This document shows positions 7,989 through 16,680 of a stretch of DNA of 64,000 nucleotides, piece after piece. The notes beneath the pieces were generated by a model. That model saw only the letters and a list, made by a program, of their open reading frames with translations, made no database searches and was not told where the DNA came from. The stretch comes from Methanolinea sp. UBA277 (lineage in GTDB: Archaea > Halobacteriota > Methanomicrobia > Methanomicrobiales > Methanospirillaceae): positions 1 to 64,000 of the forward strand of contig DANP01000022.1 in assembly GCA_002499905.1 (NCBI GenBank), in the 5' to 3' direction. The translations under genes and the position numbers were made by a program. Numbering within the stretch: position 1 is the first letter of the stretch; the number at the start of each line of letters is the position of its first letter.

Positions 7989-8897
7989 TCAGATTAGCGC
8001 CTCGAGGTCATCCCGCGTGGCATAGAAAACCTCAACCATGTGGTGCGGGTGGTACCGGAGCTTCGCTTCACGGAGCCCTGGCACCCCCATATCGCTCTCC
8101 CGGTTGATAAATTCAAACCGGTCCTTCACCCGTTCCGCCGTCTCGGCATTGATCGCCTTATAGATCCCTTCACAGTCGGGTAGTCCCTTCTCAAAATGAA
8201 CGACCATGGTTGTGTCATTGAGCGGTTCAAACACGGAGATGGCACCCACCCGTCCGAGCACCCGGATGAGGAGGCCGGAGAGACCGAGTTCCTGCAGGTG
8301 GGAGATAGCGCACAGTACCGCCTCCTTCTCATAGGCAAGGAACGGTTCTCCATCGCAGTTCTTCCATTCGCACCATTCACGGAGGAACTCCTCCACCTGG
8401 CCCTGGTTGTCATCACCAATCTCCTCCACCATCGGGTTGCAGTTCTTCCTGAACCGATTGAGGTGCCTGCGGATGTTCAGGTACTGCCTTCCCGGGAGGA
8501 GGGCAAGATCCTCGGCGCGGTACACGTATTCGAAGTAGTTACGGTCAGGATACAGGGGGAGATCCGGATACTGCTGCTCTATCCGTGCACGCGCTTCTGC
8601 ATCCACGAGGACGAGAGGTGCATCATCCCCCTCCTGCAAGCAGTGCGCGATCAGATCCTCCAGCAATTCCGGGTCATGCGGGCCGATTGGGGGCCGGAAC
8701 TTTGTCCTGCCGTCTATCGTGCTGGAGATAATGATGCTATCGCGGACATGGGCAAAGCGGTAGTGGGCATACTGGTCCCAGCAGACCATGTTGGTGAAGG
8801 TATTATCACTGTGCACCTGGGGGAACCGCTGGTAGTGGCTGACGAAGAGAGGCCGATCCTCCAGGGTTACCGGTAAGAAATCATTGCGGGAGAGCAT
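7989..8897 (-). CDS. DUF2156 (LPG synthase C-terminal-like, GNAT-fold) protein
   Basis: A 302-residue protein with the DUF2156 pattern: DNTFTNMVCWDQYAHYRF near the N-terminus, RNYFEYVYRAEDLALLPG and YLNIRRHLNRFRKN in the middle, and HFEKGLPDCEGIYKAINAE near the C-terminus. DUF2156 is a double-GNAT fold related to phosphatidylglycerol lysyltransferases and FemAB-type aminoacyl transferases, so an aminoacyl- or acyl-transfer role is possible. It starts 3 nt after the stop of the upstream GNAT gene, so the two form an operon. The substrate is unknown. Confidence 0.82.
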   Translation of the reverse strand: MLSRNDFLPVTLEDRPLFVSHYQRFPQVHSDNTFTNMVCWDQYAHYRFAHVRDSIIISSTIDGRTKFRPPIGPHDPELLEDLIAHCLQEGDDAPLVLVDAEARARIEQQYPDLPLYPDRNYFEYVYRAEDLALLPGRQYLNIRRHLNRFRKNCNPMVEEIGDDNQGQVEEFLREWCEWKNCDGEPFLAYEKEAVLCAISHLQELGLSGLLIRVLGRVGAISVFEPLNDTTMVVHFEKGLPDCEGIYKAINAETAERVKDRFEFINRESDMGVPGLREAKLRYHPHHMVEVFYATRDDLEALI

Positions 8898-8900
8898 GGT

Positions 8901-9323
8901 TCACACCGTCCCACGGAACCGCAGGGGGACATAGTCCTTCATCCGGACAAAGCCGATCCCGGTGTAAAAATCCTCGGTCCCGGGCTCGGCAATCAGGGCG
9001 ATCCAGGTAACATTGCGGGAGAAACAGAACCGGAGGAGAGCCTGCACTATCTTCTTGCCCACCCCTTTTCCACGACACCGGGGGATAACCACAAGGTCCT
9101 GGATATAGGCATCGGCGATCCCGTCCGAAATAACCCGCCCCATCCCCACCGGTCGCCCGGAATCTCCCTCAGTCGCGACGGCAAAAGCAAAACTCCCACG
9201 GACCAGCTCAGGGATGTATGCGGGATCGTGCTCCTGCAGCCACCACCCGCCGGCCTTATAGAGTTCGACGAGCTCATTCGTGTCCCATTCCTTCACAATA
9301 TGCACACAGATTTCGGACTCCAT
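8901..9323 (-). CDS. GNAT family N-acetyltransferase
   Basis: A 140-residue single-domain GNAT protein. The acetyl-CoA pyrophosphate loop is at DLVVIPRCRGKGVGKKIV (about residues 93-110), the substrate-side strand at YKAGGWWLQEHD, and the C-terminal beta-bulge region at AEPGTEDFYTGIGF. The start at 9323 is supported by GGGAG a few bases upstream and by a TATA box (TTTATAC near 9373-9367) about 45 nt upstream. It is first in a two-gene operon with the DUF2156 gene. Substrate unknown. Confidence 0.87.
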   Translation of the reverse strand: MESEICVHIVKEWDTNELVELYKAGGWWLQEHDPAYIPELVRGSFAFAVATEGDSGRPVGMGRVISDGIADAYIQDLVVIPRCRGKGVGKKIVQALLRFCFSRNVTWIALIAEPGTEDFYTGIGFVRMKDYVPLRFRGTV

Positions 9324-9472
9324 CGTACTCCCGAGAGAATTTGTGTGGAATATTCACTTGCCCGAGTATAAATCAGCTGGGAATACCTCTCCTGGAGACC
9401 GGGGAGCCGGATCACCTGCGCTGGTGAGGGAATTCGCCCGTAATACCCGTTTCAGGTCAGGGTGCGATACGT

Positions 9473-9478
9473 AAAAAA
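9473..9478 (-). terminator. U-tract terminator at the end of the ribosomal superoperon
   Basis: On the minus strand CGC is followed by six T residues just 18 nt after the cmk stop, the expected place for the end of the rpl3-to-cmk transcript. Confidence 0.55.
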
Positions 9479-9495
9479 GCGGAATTCCACAGAAC

Positions 9496-10041
9496 TCATG
9501 CAGAAGAGGAACGGGCGGTTATCATGCGGAGAGCGCATCCGACGATCTCCCCGAGCTCCTCAACCCCCAGCAGGTCCGAATTGAGGACTAGGTGGTAGGG
9601 ATTCAGGTCCGATATATCAATTCCATAGTAGGTCTGATACCGGAGCGCTTCACCGGCCTCCCGTTCCCGGGTCATTTCTGTCGCCGTGGCGAGATCGGGG
9701 ATAGTGTCGCGGGACTGGATCCGGGAGACCCGGCACTCGACCGGGGCGAACAGCCAGACTTTCAGGTCTGCTTCAGGGACAAACCAGGCCGAGAGCCTGC
9801 CTTCGACGATAATGTTTTCGTGAGCGATCGCAATCTCCTTCTGCCGCTCATCAATCAGGCGATCAAAAGAGGGGTCTTTCTCGGCAAGTTTTCCGAATTC
9901 CGCGATGTCCATGCCGTGCTCGGCGGCCATCCGGCGGAAGACCTCTCCTGCCGATATGAGATCAATCCCGTATTTCTCCGAGAGATGCTTTGCCAGTGAG
10001 GTGGTCCCGCTTCCGGGAAACCCGCTCACTGTGATGCGCAT
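9496..10041 (-). CDS. cmk: Cytidylate kinase (archaeal type)
   Basis: A 181-residue P-loop kinase phosphorylating CMP/dCMP. The Walker A loop is at residues 7-15 (GFPGSGTTS), followed by the CMP-site YGIDLISAGEVFRRMA and the lid-region arginines around CRVSRIQSRD. It is short, as archaeal Cmk proteins are. It is the last gene of the ribosomal superoperon, its start adjoining the stop of the DUF106 gene, an order conserved in many Euryarchaeota. Confidence 0.93.
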   Translation of the reverse strand: MRITVSGFPGSGTTSLAKHLSEKYGIDLISAGEVFRRMAAEHGMDIAEFGKLAEKDPSFDRLIDERQKEIAIAHENIIVEGRLSAWFVPEADLKVWLFAPVECRVSRIQSRDTIPDLATATEMTREREAGEALRYQTYYGIDISDLNPYHLVLNSDLLGVEELGEIVGCALRMITARSSSA

Positions 10042-10640
10042 CAGATTCCCCCGATATTCAGGGCCTTCCTGACCACCTGGGAGAGCGTGAGGGAGCAGAT
10101 CATGTACCAGAGAATCCAGGCCGGGACCGGTCCGAGGATGAGATCGGTCAGGGTATGCTGGCCGAAGAAGGGCATGGTAATTTCGATGTTTACCGGAACA
10201 TTATTCAGCCGGAAGAGGAGCCAGAAGAAGATGGGGACCGAGATGATCAGGATGTAAGCCATAGGCTTGAACTGGTTCTGGGACATCTCCAGCTGCTCCT
10301 TCATCGCTTTGTCCCGTTTTGGTTCCAGCTTCTTGATCTTCTTCTCATCTCCGGAGAGCTGTGCCTCGCGGAACTCCTTCTGGAACACTTTCATCCGCTC
10401 CTGCACGTCCTGCATACGCTCATAATCGATGGTATACTTCTGGATGACTGACGAATAGAGGGCAGTCAGGACCGAGAGAATGATGATGACGATATAGAAC
10501 GGCAATGCATCGGCAATCGGCCCCAGAATAACGTTTAACGCCTGCCCAACCGTATCCCGGATACCCGGGATGCTGTAGGAGAAGATCAGCACCATCGCTA
10601 CGAGCAGGGCGATGATTCCTCCGTAACTTCTCTTGGCCAT
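10041..10640 (-). CDS. DUF106/EMC3-type membrane protein of the Oxa1 superfamily
   Basis: A 199-residue membrane protein with an N-terminal helix, a second helix (FYIVIIILSVLTALYSS), a long charged coiled-coil loop (residues about 75-120, MQDVQERMKVFQKEFREAQ) and a C-terminal pair of helices. This is the architecture of archaeal DUF106/Ylp1 proteins, relatives of YidC/Oxa1/EMC3 insertases, and the position after secY-adk fits a role in membrane protein insertion. I chose the ATG at 10640 because GGTGAGGT lies just upstream; the GTG at 10649 would overlap adkA by 4 nt. Confidence 0.88.
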   Translation of the reverse strand: MAKRSYGGIIALLVAMVLIFSYSIPGIRDTVGQALNVILGPIADALPFYIVIIILSVLTALYSSVIQKYTIDYERMQDVQERMKVFQKEFREAQLSGDEKKIKKLEPKRDKAMKEQLEMSQNQFKPMAYILIISVPIFFWLLFRLNNVPVNIEITMPFFGQHTLTDLILGPVPAWILWYMICSLTLSQVVRKALNIGGI

Positions 10641-10645
10641 GCACC

Positions 10646-11215
10646 TCACCTGAGCACGGCAGCCATATCCTCCACCGCTTTATCCAGGAGGAAGTCGGCA
10701 TTGGTGATGTACTTGATGGAGCAGCCGGTGAACATGGAGTAGGCTGCGGCAATAAACCGGTTGAACTGCTGGTGTTCCGCGATCCCGTACGACCCTTCGA
10801 GGTCACGGGACCGGGTCTCATCGGTAAGCCTGCGGAGGAGAATCTGGTCTTCGTTGGTCTCAACAAGCACGACGGTATCGGGCATCAGCTCACGCAGGAC
10901 CCATTCCGGAAGCCCGGCTAGGTAGCCGGTTGGTGTCTTGATCGATGCATGCGTATCGATGATGATATTTCCCTCTTCCTGTGCCATGGCCTTGGCCGCA
11001 AGTTTCTGGAGGCGTTTCTGGATATCCCTGTCAAGCTTGCGCATCTCGTCGCGATCCCCGACAATTCCCTCCTTCTGCGCCACCTCAAACATAAAGGTCC
11101 CGAAATTGAGGGTCCGGTAGGACACCCCCTCGTTCTCGAGGCTCTTTAACGCGCCGGTTACCACCGTCGTCTTTCCAACACCGGGAACCCCGGTAATGAT
11201 GACTCTCCTCCCCAT
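10646..11215 (-). CDS. adkA: Adenylate kinase, archaeal AdkA type
   Basis: A 189-residue archaeal adenylate kinase interconverting AMP+ATP and 2 ADP. The P-loop is at residues 8-17 (GVPGVGKTTV), with RTLNFGTFMFEVA and NIIIDTHASIKTPTGYLAGLP typical of this family rather than of bacterial Adk; there is no zinc lid. It follows secY by 6 nt, the usual archaeal secY-adk arrangement. Confidence 0.94.
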   Translation of the reverse strand: MGRRVIITGVPGVGKTTVVTGALKSLENEGVSYRTLNFGTFMFEVAQKEGIVGDRDEMRKLDRDIQKRLQKLAAKAMAQEEGNIIIDTHASIKTPTGYLAGLPEWVLRELMPDTVVLVETNEDQILLRRLTDETRSRDLEGSYGIAEHQQFNRFIAAAYSMFTGCSIKYITNADFLLDKAVEDMAAVLR

Positions 11216-11221
11216 TCTCTC

Positions 11222-12661
11222 TCACTCCTTACCAAAGAAGGTCCGCATGAACGGATACATCTCCATGATCTGCTGGCTGGCGATCTCCTCATACAGCCGG
11301 TAGGTGATGCTCACTGTCAGGAGCAGTCCGGTACCGCTCACTGCACCGATGACCCCGAAGAGGTTGGCAAAGACAGAGAGCAGCCCGATGAAGACACCGC
11401 CGATCACCGTGACCCGGGGAATGTACCGGTCCAGGTACTTTTCGAGAACCTGGGGGTTTCTCCGGTAGCCGGGGATCGACATTCCCGACATCTGGATCTG
11501 GCGGGCCACATCTTTTGAATCGAGACCGGCGGTCTTGATCCAGAACAGGGCAAAGACCGCACCCCCTGCCACCATGAAGACGATATCGACCCCGAGCCGC
11601 ATCAGGATCTCCCACGGCGCATTGGTGATGTTGTATGCCGGCACCCACCACATCCACTGGCTTGGGCCATTGATGGGCGCCAGGAAGTACATGAGCCCGC
11701 TGACCGCCTGGGAACCAGAATAGGTCCCGAAGATAGTGATGCCTATATTGTACAGGAACAGTCCGATCATCTGGATATTGGCCTGCAGCACCCGCACGAG
11801 GATCATGGGCAGCACGCTGGCATAGATCAGCTTCACGGGGAACCGGGCCCGTGCACCCCGCACCTGGGCATGAGCAAGCGGGATTTCGATACGGGTGGAC
11901 TCCACGTACACCACGATGAGGAATATCGCTATGGTGGTTATGAATGCCAGGACCTCCGGGCCCATGTACTGGAGGAAATTGGCCCCGTCCATGATGACCG
12001 CCACGATCCGCGGGAAGAACCCGACCGGAAACTGGTCCTGGGCAGGTATCCATGATATGAGTCCGTTGATGAGGGCCTGGGAGATCCCGGCGATGATGAA
12101 GAGTCCCACACCGGACCCGATCCCCCACTTGGTCACCACCTCATCCATGAACATGATCAGCACCCCGCCGATACAGATCTGGATGAAGATGATGAACGAG
12201 ACCGCAAAGAGGCTTCCGCCGAAGAACATGTCTGCGATCAGTGGATCCGGCCTGAGGAATCCACCCACCAGGTTCGGCAGCGCCTCGATGATAATCATGA
12301 CAAAGATCAGGAGCTTCTGGAGCCCCATGTAGAGCACCTGGCCACGAACCTCCGTTGTGTCGATGTGGAGAATGTCTGCCCCCTTGAGCAGCTGCAGCAC
12401 AATGGATGCCGTGACGATCGGACCGATACCCAGCTGGATCAGTGAACCGCTCGCACCGGCAAGGAGCGCCCGGTAGAACTCAAACAGGTCCTGGGAGGCT
12501 GGATCAAGTCCCCAGAGCGGGATATTTGTCATCACGAAATAGAGAACAAGAATGCCGGCAGTCCATAGCAGCTTGTTCTTGAAATGGACATGGCCTTCAG
12601 GGCTCCGTACTGCCGGCATGGCAGCGAGCAGCGGTTCCATTCGGTCCAACAGTGTTCCCAT
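11222..12661 (-). CDS. secY: Preprotein translocase subunit SecY (Sec61-alpha)
   Basis: The 479-residue pore-forming subunit of the archaeal translocon, with about ten membrane helices. The N-terminal plug/TM1 region is FKNKLLWTAGILVLYFVMTN, TM2 ends around GSLIQLGIGPIVTASIVLQLL, and cytosolic loop 5 (STRIEIPLAHAQVRGARAR) contains the ribosome-binding basic residues. I chose the ATG at 12661, preceded by AGGTGTGAG, over the GTG two codons earlier. It lies between rpl15 and adkA in the superoperon. Confidence 0.95.
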   Translation of the reverse strand: MGTLLDRMEPLLAAMPAVRSPEGHVHFKNKLLWTAGILVLYFVMTNIPLWGLDPASQDLFEFYRALLAGASGSLIQLGIGPIVTASIVLQLLKGADILHIDTTEVRGQVLYMGLQKLLIFVMIIIEALPNLVGGFLRPDPLIADMFFGGSLFAVSFIIFIQICIGGVLIMFMDEVVTKWGIGSGVGLFIIAGISQALINGLISWIPAQDQFPVGFFPRIVAVIMDGANFLQYMGPEVLAFITTIAIFLIVVYVESTRIEIPLAHAQVRGARARFPVKLIYASVLPMILVRVLQANIQMIGLFLYNIGITIFGTYSGSQAVSGLMYFLAPINGPSQWMWWVPAYNITNAPWEILMRLGVDIVFMVAGGAVFALFWIKTAGLDSKDVARQIQMSGMSIPGYRRNPQVLEKYLDRYIPRVTVIGGVFIGLLSVFANLFGVIGAVSGTGLLLTVSITYRLYEEIASQQIMEMYPFMRTFFGKE

Positions 12662-12681
12662 GCTCACACCTAAAAAATTGG

Positions 12682-13107
12682 TCAGATGACCAGGGCCTGA
12701 CCACCCATTGCTTCGATTTTGCTCTTTGCCTGCGCGGAAAATGATCTCGCAGTGACGTTCATCTTCAACGTGACTTTTCCGCTTCCAAGTATCTTATCGA
12801 TACCGATTTGATCCGCATTGATGAGGAACACGTCCCCTTCCTGCGTCGCCTTCCCTTCGGCGAGGAGAGCCCGGGCCATCTGGTCGAGTACTCCGATGGA
12901 AATGGCTGTCACGTCTCTGCTGGTCTGGTTATAGAACCCGCATTTCCCGTTGTGCACTTCCCCGTAGAGGAGGTAGTGGGAGAAGCGGTGGTCACGGTGA
13001 CCAGCACGCCCTCTCCCCCCGCGGTTCCCGGCTCCCCGCCGGTTCTTGTGGGTGCCTCCTCCGCATGTCCGCGATCCGCGGAACTTTGAACGTTTATTGA
13101 CCGGCAT
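12682..13107 (-). CDS. rpl15: 50S ribosomal protein L15 (uL15)
   Basis: A 141-residue uL15 with the glycine/arginine-rich RNA-binding N-terminus (RGSRTCGGGTHKNRRGAG, then GGRGRAGHRDHRF) and the globular C-terminal part ending MGGQALVI. GAGGTGA stands before the ATG. It is the last ribosomal protein before secY in the superoperon. Confidence 0.96.
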   Translation of the reverse strand: MPVNKRSKFRGSRTCGGGTHKNRRGAGNRGGRGRAGHRDHRFSHYLLYGEVHNGKCGFYNQTSRDVTAISIGVLDQMARALLAEGKATQEGDVFLINADQIGIDKILGSGKVTLKMNVTARSFSAQAKSKIEAMGGQALVI

Positions 13108-13113
13108 CCTTCT

Positions 13114-13575
13114 TCACCTCATCCTGTGGAGGAGCGAATTAATCTCCTGGCCATAGTAGCCGAGTGCTCCACCCTGCTGGACGGTCCTTTTGATAGTGCG
13201 ATATCCCTTGCGGGGCGGATGCAGCCGGAGAACAGGCTTCACTCCCGGAACATCGGTCAGCCGGGCCTCACCGGATGCAAGTGCCGCTGCAAACTCGGTA
13301 ACACCGCTGTAGGGGGAATTGCTCTTCACGTACTCATCGGTAAGGGAAGCATTCCCCACGATCCTGCCACGGGTGCGGAGGATGGTCTCGATGGTGACGG
13401 CGTCAACCTCTCCGTATGCCACAAAGTCCTTGACTTTCCGGATCATCCCGAGGTATTCAGGAGTGTCCGGAACCAGCACGCAGTGGTTGATGTGGTGGAG
13501 CCGGAGCATCTTGAGGGTGTCCTTGATCTCCCTGCGGGTATTCACCACGCCACGTACCTGGACAATGGCGAACAT
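13114..13575 (-). CDS. rpl30: 50S ribosomal protein L30 (uL30)
   Basis: A 153-residue archaeal/eukaryal-type uL30, longer than the bacterial 60-residue form. Key blocks are FAIVQVRGVVNTRREIKDTL and LRLHHINHCVLVPDTPEYLGM at the N-terminus. The true start is the ATG at 13575, which overlaps the rps5 stop as TGATG; the frame is open further upstream but that part lies inside rps5 and is not conserved. Confidence 0.95.
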   Translation of the reverse strand: MFAIVQVRGVVNTRREIKDTLKMLRLHHINHCVLVPDTPEYLGMIRKVKDFVAYGEVDAVTIETILRTRGRIVGNASLTDEYVKSNSPYSGVTEFAAALASGEARLTDVPGVKPVLRLHPPRKGYRTIKRTVQQGGALGYYGQEINSLLHRMR

Positions 13576-14192
13576 CACACCGACCCCCCGGTGCGGATCA
13601 TGTTGGTTGCCTTGAGCGCATTGAAGGTCGCCTTGGCAAAGTTGATGGTGGTCCGTGTCTGGCCTTTGGAGAAGGTCCATGCATCCTTGATTCCGGCGAG
13701 CTCGAGCACTTTCCTGCTGATCTCACCGGTGACCAGGCCGATCCCCAGGGGTGCCGGCTTGAGGGTCACCCGGACACTGCCGGCAGTGCCCTCCACCTTC
13801 ATGGGAATAGAGTGTGCAGCATCGCATCCGCATTCCCAGGAGCCGCACCCCCTCTTCACCTTGATCACGTTCATCTTGGCGTCAACAATTGCTTTCTTGA
13901 TGGCGTCGCCGACCTGGGAATCCTTCCCCTGGCCAAAGCCGATATAGCCGTTCCTGTTCCCGACCACGACCACAGCCCTGAACTTCACCCTGCGCCCCGA
14001 GTCGGTCATGCGCTGTACCATCTGGATGTCGAGGACCTCGTCCTCGAGATCAGGAAGGAACATATCGACGATCTCAGGTTCTTTGATGGGACGTCCGCTC
14101 TCGAGCACCTGGTCAATGCTGGTGATCTGTCCCGATGCAACCTGCCTGCCAAGGCCGGTGAGCGGCACCCATTCTGTCTTCTCGAATGGCAT
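13575..14192 (-). CDS. rps5: 30S ribosomal protein S5 (uS5)
   Basis: A 205-residue archaeal uS5. The dsRBD-like N-terminal part (VKFRAVVVVGNRNGYIGFGQGK) and the C-terminal domain block PAPLGIGLVTGEISRKVLELAGIKDAW are clear. The insert CGSWECGCDAAHSIP with three Cys is the archaeal feature. It overlaps rpl30 by one base and follows rpl18 closely with GAGGTGA before its ATG. Confidence 0.96.
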   Translation of the reverse strand: MPFEKTEWVPLTGLGRQVASGQITSIDQVLESGRPIKEPEIVDMFLPDLEDEVLDIQMVQRMTDSGRRVKFRAVVVVGNRNGYIGFGQGKDSQVGDAIKKAIVDAKMNVIKVKRGCGSWECGCDAAHSIPMKVEGTAGSVRVTLKPAPLGIGLVTGEISRKVLELAGIKDAWTFSKGQTRTTINFAKATFNALKATNMIRTGGSV

Positions 14193-14193
14193 T

Positions 14194-14721
14194 TCACCTC
14201 AACTCCTTCATGATGGCGTCGATCGTCTCTTCCACATTCTGTACAAGGTTCCCCGCACGCTCGGGTGCATATGCTGCGATATGTTCACCCTTTACCCGTG
14301 AATCATCGGGGAGAGCCGCTTCTCCGTGCGGTACATCGAGCCCGGCAGTCACCGCACCTTTCAGTGCGGCAAATACCCGGGAACCGGGGGTTGCCCGGTG
14401 GAGACCGATGTCGAGAACTGCACGCTCGTAATCAGCGTTCAGCGCCTTTACCGCAAAGAGCATGCCGGTCAGGTATGCAGCCGGGGTATTCGACGCGGAT
14501 CCCGTGTACCCGAACCGACCGAGCTCTCCGGAACTGGCGGTAATCAGGGTGTGGTCGCCCTCGAGGCTTGCGGAAACCAGCTGGATGATAACCTGGTGGT
14601 TCGTTTTCCGGACCACCATCCGTGGCCGGTCGGATACCACGAGCTTCGCCCGCCGGTAGTAATCGGTCTTTCCTTCCTTTCTCCGCCGGAAAGGCACAAA
14701 GTACCGTGCTCCCGTTGCCAT
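14194..14721 (-). CDS. rpl18: 50S ribosomal protein L18 (uL18)
   Basis: A 175-residue 5S-rRNA-binding uL18. Recognisable are YFVPFRRRKEGKTDYYRRAKLV at the N-terminus and the fold core KALNADYERAVLDIGLHRATPGSRVFAALKG. The archaeal C-terminal extension ends VEETIDAIMKELR. Spacing to rpl19e and rps5 is one base on each side. Confidence 0.96.
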   Translation of the reverse strand: MATGARYFVPFRRRKEGKTDYYRRAKLVVSDRPRMVVRKTNHQVIIQLVSASLEGDHTLITASSGELGRFGYTGSASNTPAAYLTGMLFAVKALNADYERAVLDIGLHRATPGSRVFAALKGAVTAGLDVPHGEAALPDDSRVKGEHIAAYAPERAGNLVQNVEETIDAIMKELR

Positions 14722-14722
14722 G

Positions 14723-15175
14723 TTACTTCATCCTCCCTGAAATGATCTCCATCTGGGCCCGGAGGTGAGCAACATTCCTGAACTGCCCTCCGGCAGCCTT
14801 GCGATAGAGCATCCGGTACATATGCCGGTCGATCTCGCCGCTCTCGCGGAGAGAGACCAGTGCTTTCCTGATCGCCCTGATCTTCTGGATCCACTGACGC
14901 TTCCGCGGGTTTCGTGCTCCGGCCGCTCCACGGCGCCTTCCGGGCCCCTTGCAGTGACCGTAGGCACGTTTCGCGATTTTAGCCCGCGCCCGTCCCCGGC
15001 TGTTGCCGCGGATCTGGTGTGCCCTGATGACGCCATCTGCGATGAGGCCCCGGATATCCTCGCGCGAAATGGCGTTCTGGATATCTCCGAGACGGTCCGG
15101 GTCGAACCAGACCCGGTTTATACCGCAGTCGAGAATCGATGCTGCAATTCTCCGCTGGTTAGCGACGTCAGTCAT
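14723..15175 (-). CDS. rpl19e: 50S ribosomal protein L19e (eL19)
   Basis: A 150-residue eL19, absent from bacteria. It starts TDVANQRRIAASILDCGINRVW and has the basic stretch RGRARAKIAKRAYGHCKGPGRR, both typical, and ends with a basic helix. It overlaps the end of rpl32e by 8 nt, suggesting translational coupling. Confidence 0.96.
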   Translation of the reverse strand: MTDVANQRRIAASILDCGINRVWFDPDRLGDIQNAISREDIRGLIADGVIRAHQIRGNSRGRARAKIAKRAYGHCKGPGRRRGAAGARNPRKRQWIQKIRAIRKALVSLRESGEIDRHMYRMLYRKAAGGQFRNVAHLRAQMEIISGRMK

Positions 15176-15578
15176 CGCCGGTCACCTCCTCTCCGGGTAC
15201 GGTAATCTCCCGGGGATTCAGGACCTTGAGTCCTGCCGAGAGTGCCTGTTCCTGTATCACCTGTCGTTTTTTGTTCCCGACCGATGCACCGATGCGAATG
15301 GCGTCCTCTGCAGGGTTCAGTCCCTCCATCTCTGCGGGGGTGAAAACCCGGACTTCACGGTACCCGCTCGGGTGCATTCCGCGCACCGCCACCGGGCTCC
15401 CGTATCCGGGATTCGGGAGCGGTCCCTTTGCTTTCTTCTGTTTCCGCTTCTTGGAATGGAGCCCCCGCGGCCTTCTCCAGGATTCGGAGAGCTGCTTCTT
15501 CTTTCCCGCGCCGTCACGCTTGAAGCGGGCTGCCTTTTCCGAGCGGACCTGGATCAATCTCTTCTTTTCGTCGGCCAT
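15168..15578 (-). CDS. rpl32e: 50S ribosomal protein L32e (eL32)
   Basis: A 136-residue eL32. The core has RFKRDGAGKKKQLSESWRRPRG and NPGYGSPVAVRGMHPSGYREV, the conserved family region. The N-terminal extension is short, as in other methanogens. It lies between rpl6 and rpl19e in the superoperon. Confidence 0.95.
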   Translation of the reverse strand: MADEKKRLIQVRSEKAARFKRDGAGKKKQLSESWRRPRGLHSKKRKQKKAKGPLPNPGYGSPVAVRGMHPSGYREVRVFTPAEMEGLNPAEDAIRIGASVGNKKRQVIQEQALSAGLKVLNPREITVPGEEVTGDD

Positions 15579-15583
15579 TTACA

Positions 15584-16108
15584 TCATCCCCTGGTTACGA
15601 GATATATCCCGTCCTGGAAGACACGCGGGTCGCGCTTCCTGATCTTCGTCGCATGCTCGATGTTTGCCGAGGAATTGCCCAGGAGTTCCTTGTTGATCCC
15701 GGTCAGCACGATCTCATCGTTGCTGACGTTCGCCGTCACACCGTTCTCGATAGTGGCGAAGCGCGGCTTCTTCTCGCCAAGGAAGTTGTTTATCTCCAAC
15801 CGGTTGCCCTGGAGTTTGAGCTGGATCGGGAAGTGGCTGTACACCACTTTCATCCGGTACTCGAACCCCGCGGTGACACCGGTGCACATGTTCCTGATGT
15901 GGGCTTCGTAGGTCCCCACCATGGCCATGACCCTTTTGCGGTTTGATGCGGTGGAAATGACCACCTCGCTGTCCTCCATCCCCACGGATACCTGGGGGAA
16001 CCGGACATTCCGCTCGAGCTGTCCTTTCGGGCCTTTCACCTTCAGCACCGGACCGTCGAGTTCGATGGTGACGCCGTCGGGTATGACTACACGTCGCTCT
16101 GTTGCCAT
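15584..16108 (-). CDS. rpl6: 50S ribosomal protein L6 (uL6)
   Basis: A 174-residue uL6 with two repeated folds. The first contains VVIPDGVTIELDGPVLKVKG and the second carries ITGINKELLGNSSANIEHAT-like residues near positions 140-160, followed by the C-terminal RKRDPRVFQDGIYLVTRG. The ATG at 16108 (MATERR) has a GAGGTG-type site; the open frame reaches 16153 but those 15 codons are not conserved and overlap rps8. Confidence 0.95.
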   Translation of the reverse strand: MATERRVVIPDGVTIELDGPVLKVKGPKGQLERNVRFPQVSVGMEDSEVVISTASNRKRVMAMVGTYEAHIRNMCTGVTAGFEYRMKVVYSHFPIQLKLQGNRLEINNFLGEKKPRFATIENGVTANVSNDEIVLTGINKELLGNSSANIEHATKIRKRDPRVFQDGIYLVTRG

Positions 16109-16118
16109 GTTTTGCACC

Positions 16119-16511
16119 TCAGTACACATACCCGAGCAGCTCTCCGCCAACACCCTCTTTCCTGGCCTGCTCGTGGGTCATAACCCCCCGCGAGGTGGAA
16201 AGGATAAGGATGCCGAAGTTTTTCCCGGGAAGGAACTGCATCTCCCAGTATTCAAGGTCGCTCAGTGGTACATTGTAGCGCGGTGAAATGGCACCGCACC
16301 GGTTGATTCTCCCGTTCAGCTGGACGAGGAACTGACCGCCGCGGCCGTCATCGAGATACTCAAATCCGCTGATATATCCCGATTCCTGCATGATCCGGAA
16401 CATTGCCCCGAGGAGTTTTCCGGCCGGTTCGATGATCACACTTGGTTTGCCGCCATCGGCGGCATTCTTCAGCGCACTCATCCCGTCTGCTATGGTATTC
16501 AGTCTTGCCAT
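16119..16511 (-). CDS. rps8: 30S ribosomal protein S8 (uS8)
   Basis: A 130-residue uS8. It starts ARLNTIADGMSALKNAADGG and ends with the diagnostic GILILSTSRGVMTHEQARKEGVGGELLGYVY-type C-terminus (STSRGVMTHEQA at about residues 103-114). Primary 16S-binding protein. Located between rps14 and rpl6. Confidence 0.96.
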   Translation of the reverse strand: MARLNTIADGMSALKNAADGGKPSVIIEPAGKLLGAMFRIMQESGYISGFEYLDDGRGGQFLVQLNGRINRCGAISPRYNVPLSDLEYWEMQFLPGKNFGILILSTSRGVMTHEQARKEGVGGELLGYVY

Positions 16512-16524
16512 CGGATCTTCCTCC

Positions 16525-16680
16525 TCAGTTCATCTTCTTGAAACCCATCTTCTGGGCCCACTCACGGAAGCACTGCCTGCAGAACATGATGTGGTACCTG
16601 CGGACGAGCCCCTGTTTCCGGCCGCACATCGTGCACGCAAAAGCGCCCCGGCCAAACTTCTTTGTCTTCTCTCCGCCCAT
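16525..16680 (-). CDS. rps14: 30S ribosomal protein S14 type Z (uS14)
   Basis: A 51-residue zinc-binding uS14, easy to miss because of its size. The two zinc knuckles are CTMC (residues 16-19) and CRQC (34-37), separated by GRKQGLVRRYHIMF, and it ends with the basic QKMGFKKMN. The ATG at 16680 overlaps the rpl5 TAA by one base (TAATG). Gene order rpl5-rps14-rps8 is standard. Confidence 0.95.
   Translation of the reverse strand: MGGEKTKKFGRGAFACTMCGRKQGLVRRYHIMFCRQCFREWAQKMGFKKMN

Noticed and set aside
9324..9495. Additional ribosomal or small gene between cmk and the GNAT gene
   Set aside because: Only the cmk terminator and the GNAT TATA box are present; no frame has coding bias.
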